This document shows positions 23,639 to 26,124 of a DNA stretch of 26,124 bases, piece after piece. The stretch is from an uncultured Verrucomicrobiota bacterium (GTDB lineage: Bacteria; Verrucomicrobiota; Verrucomicrobiae; Verrucomicrobiales; DEV007), in assembly GCA_902591645.1 (NCBI GenBank), contig CACJBM010000023.1, forward strand, positions 1 through 26,124. The letters are read 5' to 3'. The first letter of the stretch is position 1. Each line of letters starts with the position of its first letter. Both the position numbers and the translations under genes were made by a program. The notes beneath the pieces are model-generated. The model saw nothing but the letters and a program-made list of their open reading frames with translations. It was not told where the DNA came from and did not search any database.

Positions 23639-25261
23639 CTAGGCGTTAATTTTCTTTTTAATTGCGGGCTTCTTTTTTTTCTTTGGTTTAGGATAAGGAA
23701 GCACTCTGTTCTTCTTTGCCCAATCATTCCACTTGCCTGATAATTCTTTCACTTTCTGAGGGAACTTAGTGGCCAAGTCATTGAGTTCGGTTCGATCTTT
23801 CTCGATGTCGTAAAGTTCCCAAGGCCCTGTCCGGCCCAAACGGACAAGTTTATCGTTTCCGATCCGGATCGCCGCATTTCCCTCGTGCTCCCAATAGAGA
23901 GGCCTGCTTAAGATTTTTTCACCGTTAAATAGAGGCCTTAGACTCTGTCCGGGGAAAGGATGAATCTTTTTACCTTTCATTTTCTTAGGATACTTTGCTT
24001 TGCCGAGGTCAAGACAGGTAGCCATGATATCGATCAAATGGGTAGGGGTCCTGACCCATCTGTCATCTCCTTGCGGAGCAATTCCTTTTGGCCAATGAGC
24101 GATCAGGGGTGTCGCAATGCCCCCCTCATGATTATAGTGTTTGTATTTTCTGAATGGCGTATTATTGAGCTCGGCCCAGCACTTGCCTATGAAAACATTC
24201 GAGTGCGGACCTCCAGGATCATCACCAATATATTTCCCTGTTATTCCAGCCTCTGCATTTCCTCCATTATCTGAGAAGAAAAGGATCAATGTGTTATCGA
24301 GTACCTTTCGTTTTTTTAAGGCCGAGACGAGCTTTCCTATATTATCATCTATTTCTTCCATCATGGCGGCATAGATTGCCATCATGTCATCGTACTTGAT
24401 GCGTTGAGTTTCGTTCAAAGAGTCCCAGGCAGGCACATCTTTGGGCCGAGAACTTAGTTTCCATTTAGGATCGATTAGACCTGATTCAATTTGTCTTTGG
24501 TAACGCTCTTTTCTTAAGACATCCCAACCCTTTAAATATTTTCCTCTGTACTTTTTGATCGTTTTCTCTGGTGCCATGCATGGGAAATGAGGGGCAACGT
24601 GGGCCAAATAAAGAAAGAATGGTTTGTTCTCTTTTATCGATTCGTCAATGAAGCTTATTCCCTGATCAGTCCACAGGTCAGTACCGTACCAGGGCGGATC
24701 AAATTGTGGATCATTACGGTCAACTTCTTTTCCGTTCAGGAACATTTTGGCACCTCCTTTGGGGCCTGTCTGATTTGAAAAATGAAGCCCCCCTGCCGGC
24801 AAGTTCAGGCTCCTATCAAAGCCTCTGTTCCATGGAGTGACTCCGTGTTCAAATCCAACGTGCCATTTTCCTGTCATCGATGTGAAGTAACCGGCCGGTC
24901 TAAGGACCTCAGCAATGGTCGCGCACTCATCGTTTAATTGTCCCCTGTACCCGATAGTGTTCTGATCCGCTGTCATCCATCCCATGCCCGCCTGGTGGGA
25001 GTAGAGTCCCGTGAGAAGAGTTGCTCTGGTCGGGCAGCATCTTCCCGTATTATAGAACTGACTGAATTTAAGGCCATTCTTTGCGAGGGAATCAAGGTGA
25101 GGGGTTGGAATCTCTCCGCCATAGCAGGAGATGTCTGAGAATCCCATATCATCGACCATGATCATGATAATGTTGGGTCGATTATTACTTGCCTCGTCGG
25201 ATCTTTCTGCGGCTTGGACAAGGAATGGTACGAGGCTCAGCAGGAATATAGATGTTCTCAT
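23639..25261 (-). CDS. Exported arylsulfatase-type sulfatase with Lys-rich tail
   Basis: The 540-residue product has a signal peptide (about 1-18), metal-binding VDD at 36-38, and the formylglycine motif C75-C-P-T-R (GRCCPTRATLLTG), the form seen in AtsA-type arylsulfatases. TGKWHVG, LAHVAPHFP and FFSDNGGNAEAG follow, then NHEGGIATPLIAHWP, all arylsulfatase-like. The last 20 residues are strongly basic (PKPKKKKKPAIKKKINA), which could hold the enzyme to a sulfated polymer or anionic envelope. It is 39 bases after galK and 9 before the next sulfatase on the same strand. Predicted role is desulfation of a glycan outside the cytoplasm. It is from a different sulfatase branch than its two cluster partners, so they probably attack different sulfate positions. 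Confidence 0.94.
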   Translation of the reverse strand: MRTSIFLLSLVPFLVQAAERSDEASNNRPNIIMIMVDDMGFSDISCYGGEIPTPHLDSLAKNGLKFSQFYNTGRCCPTRATLLTGLYSHQAGMGWMTADQNTIGYRGQLNDECATIAEVLRPAGYFTSMTGKWHVGFEHGVTPWNRGFDRSLNLPAGGLHFSNQTGPKGGAKMFLNGKEVDRNDPQFDPPWYGTDLWTDQGISFIDESIKENKPFFLYLAHVAPHFPCMAPEKTIKKYRGKYLKGWDVLRKERYQRQIESGLIDPKWKLSSRPKDVPAWDSLNETQRIKYDDMMAIYAAMMEEIDDNIGKLVSALKKRKVLDNTLILFFSDNGGNAEAGITGKYIGDDPGGPHSNVFIGKCWAELNNTPFRKYKHYNHEGGIATPLIAHWPKGIAPQGDDRWVRTPTHLIDIMATCLDLGKAKYPKKMKGKKIHPFPGQSLRPLFNGEKILSRPLYWEHEGNAAIRIGNDKLVRLGRTGPWELYDIEKDRTELNDLATKFPQKVKELSGKWNDWAKKNRVLPYPKPKKKKKPAIKKKINA

Positions 25262-25300
25262 TATGGTGTCGGGTAGGGCTTTAGGTACTAAAGATTTTAT

Positions 25301-26124
25301 TTAAATGTTTGATGCTGCGGCGCCGCTGACCGGATCGACTTCCCATGCGTCAATATCATTACCTGTCATTTCAAAGTGTAAAAGTTTTATCTGTTCTAAG
25401 AATTGTTCCTTATTCTGCCTCCTAACTAGGTTAATAGTTGATCCTCCAAAGCCTCCACCCATCATCCTGCTTCCAATGGCGCCAAGATTTTCAGCGATTT
25501 GGACGAGTCGATCAAGTTCAGGGCAGCTGACTTCAAAATCACTCTTAAGAGATTCATGACTCTCCGCCAAGAGTGTCCCCATTTTTGTTGTATTATTTTG
25601 TTCCATTGCTGTGGCGAAGTCTTTGACTCTGATGATCTCGGAGATGACATGACTAGCGCGTCGAAAGACTGTGGTTCCGAGAATGTCTTTTACTTCATTA
25701 AGTTCACCCAGGCTTGCCTCTCTCAGTGACTGAACTCCTAATACTTTACACGCTTCATCACATTCCAATTTTCTCTTTGCGTACTGACCATCAGCAAGAT
25801 CATGTTTAACTTTCGTGTCAGCCACAACGATAGCGATGGAATCTGGAATTGGGAATGGGGTCAATTCTAGGCTTTTGCAGTCAATCATCAGAGCATGTCC
25901 TTGGGTTCCACAATTCACTGCAATTTGATCCATTATTCCGCATGGCACTCCCGCAAATTCATGTTCTGCAGCTTGGCATTCCTTGGCCCTTTCAATGGGT
26001 TTTAGAGTAAAATCAAACAATGACTCTATTAATAAAGCGGTCGTGGATTCTAGGGCAGCGCTACTGCTCATCCCTGATCCTGATGGAAGGTCCGATTCAA
26101 AAACAATTTCGAGTCCTCCGATCT
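25301..26124 (-). CDS. galK: Galactokinase, 5' end outside window
   Basis: 273 residues of the C-terminal part are present (full GalK is about 380-400). The frame is open to the right edge, so the ATG at 26071 is internal. It lies inside the GHMP-kinase ATP-binding motif LPSGSGMSSSAALE. Other landmarks are GIMDQIAVNCG with the catalytic Asp, MIDCKSLELTPFPIP, VVADTKVKHDLADGQYAKRK, and the C-terminal GSRMMGGGFGGSTINLV. It phosphorylates galactose to galactose 1-phosphate with ATP in the cytoplasm, the first step of the Leloir pathway. galE is in the same - strand cluster. No galT was seen in the window; it may lie upstream. Confidence 0.96.
   Translation of the reverse strand, partial: IGGLEIVFESDLPSGSGMSSSAALESTTALLIESLFDFTLKPIERAKECQAAEHEFAGVPCGIMDQIAVNCGTQGHALMIDCKSLELTPFPIPDSIAIVVADTKVKHDLADGQYAKRKLECDEACKVLGVQSLREASLGELNEVKDILGTTVFRRASHVISEIIRVKDFATAMEQNNTTKMGTLLAESHESLKSDFEVSCPELDRLVQIAENLGAIGSRMMGGGFGGSTINLVRRQNKEQFLEQIKLLHFEMTGNDIDAWEVDPVSGAAASNI

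Noticed and set aside
1..26124. CRISPR array, tRNA, insertion sequence
   Set aside because: No regularly spaced repeats, cloverleaf sequences, transposase motifs or terminal inverted repeats were seen on reading both strands.

Overview
The window most likely comes from a marine or aquatic member of the PVC superphylum, probably a verrucomicrobiote. This rests on gene content alone: six formylglycine-type sulfatases, a multi-DUF planctomycete-type cytochrome c protein paired with a DUF1552 Tat protein, secreted enzymes with thrombospondin type-3 repeats and a C-terminal domain common in verrucomicrobial exoproteins, and few recognisable Shine-Dalgarno sequences. No tRNA, rRNA, CRISPR array, transposase or phage gene was seen. 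No gene-free stretch exceeds about 190 bases.

Region 1 (1-6206, + strand, clearly GC-richer than the rest) is a compact operon. It holds the 3' part of a cupredoxin-like protein, then a large chimeric gene, then a DUF1552 protein. The chimera joins an exported sulfatase to a CxxCH cytochrome / DUF1587 / DUF1595 / DUF1592 / DUF1588 / DUF1585 protein. It is split by a frameshift in a run of seven C (3805-3811). Leucine codon choice changes along the chimera near 2520-2580, which suggests two source genes.

Region 2 (6254-12705) carries exported carbohydrate-active genes: a sulfatase (-), a divergent SASA-type acetylesterase (+), a secreted GH13 amylase/branching-type enzyme (-), and a secreted protein of unknown function (-) that shares a C-terminal domain with the GH13 enzyme.

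Region 3 (12744-17164) is mixed: a small nucleotidyltransferase, a DUF456 membrane protein, an NlpC/P60 peptidase, a stand-alone mini RNase III-like protein (-), another sulfatase, and mutM directly behind it. Several hairpins lie between these genes, including a candidate bidirectional terminator at 14450-14473.

Region 4 (17168-26124, all - strand) is the most coherent system. In transcription order it reads galK (cut by the window edge), sulfatase, sulfatase, galE, sulfatase, and a 769-residue membrane-anchored protein in which an alpha/alpha-toroid domain with QW-like motifs interrupts a PD40/TolB-like propeller. Gaps are 9 to 96 bases. Two Leloir-pathway genes interleaved with three sulfatases suggest use of a sulfated, galactose-containing glycan: sulfatases strip sulfate outside the cytoplasm, and GalK and GalE process the released galactose. 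The toroid/propeller protein has no obvious assigned role and is the best candidate for something undescribed.
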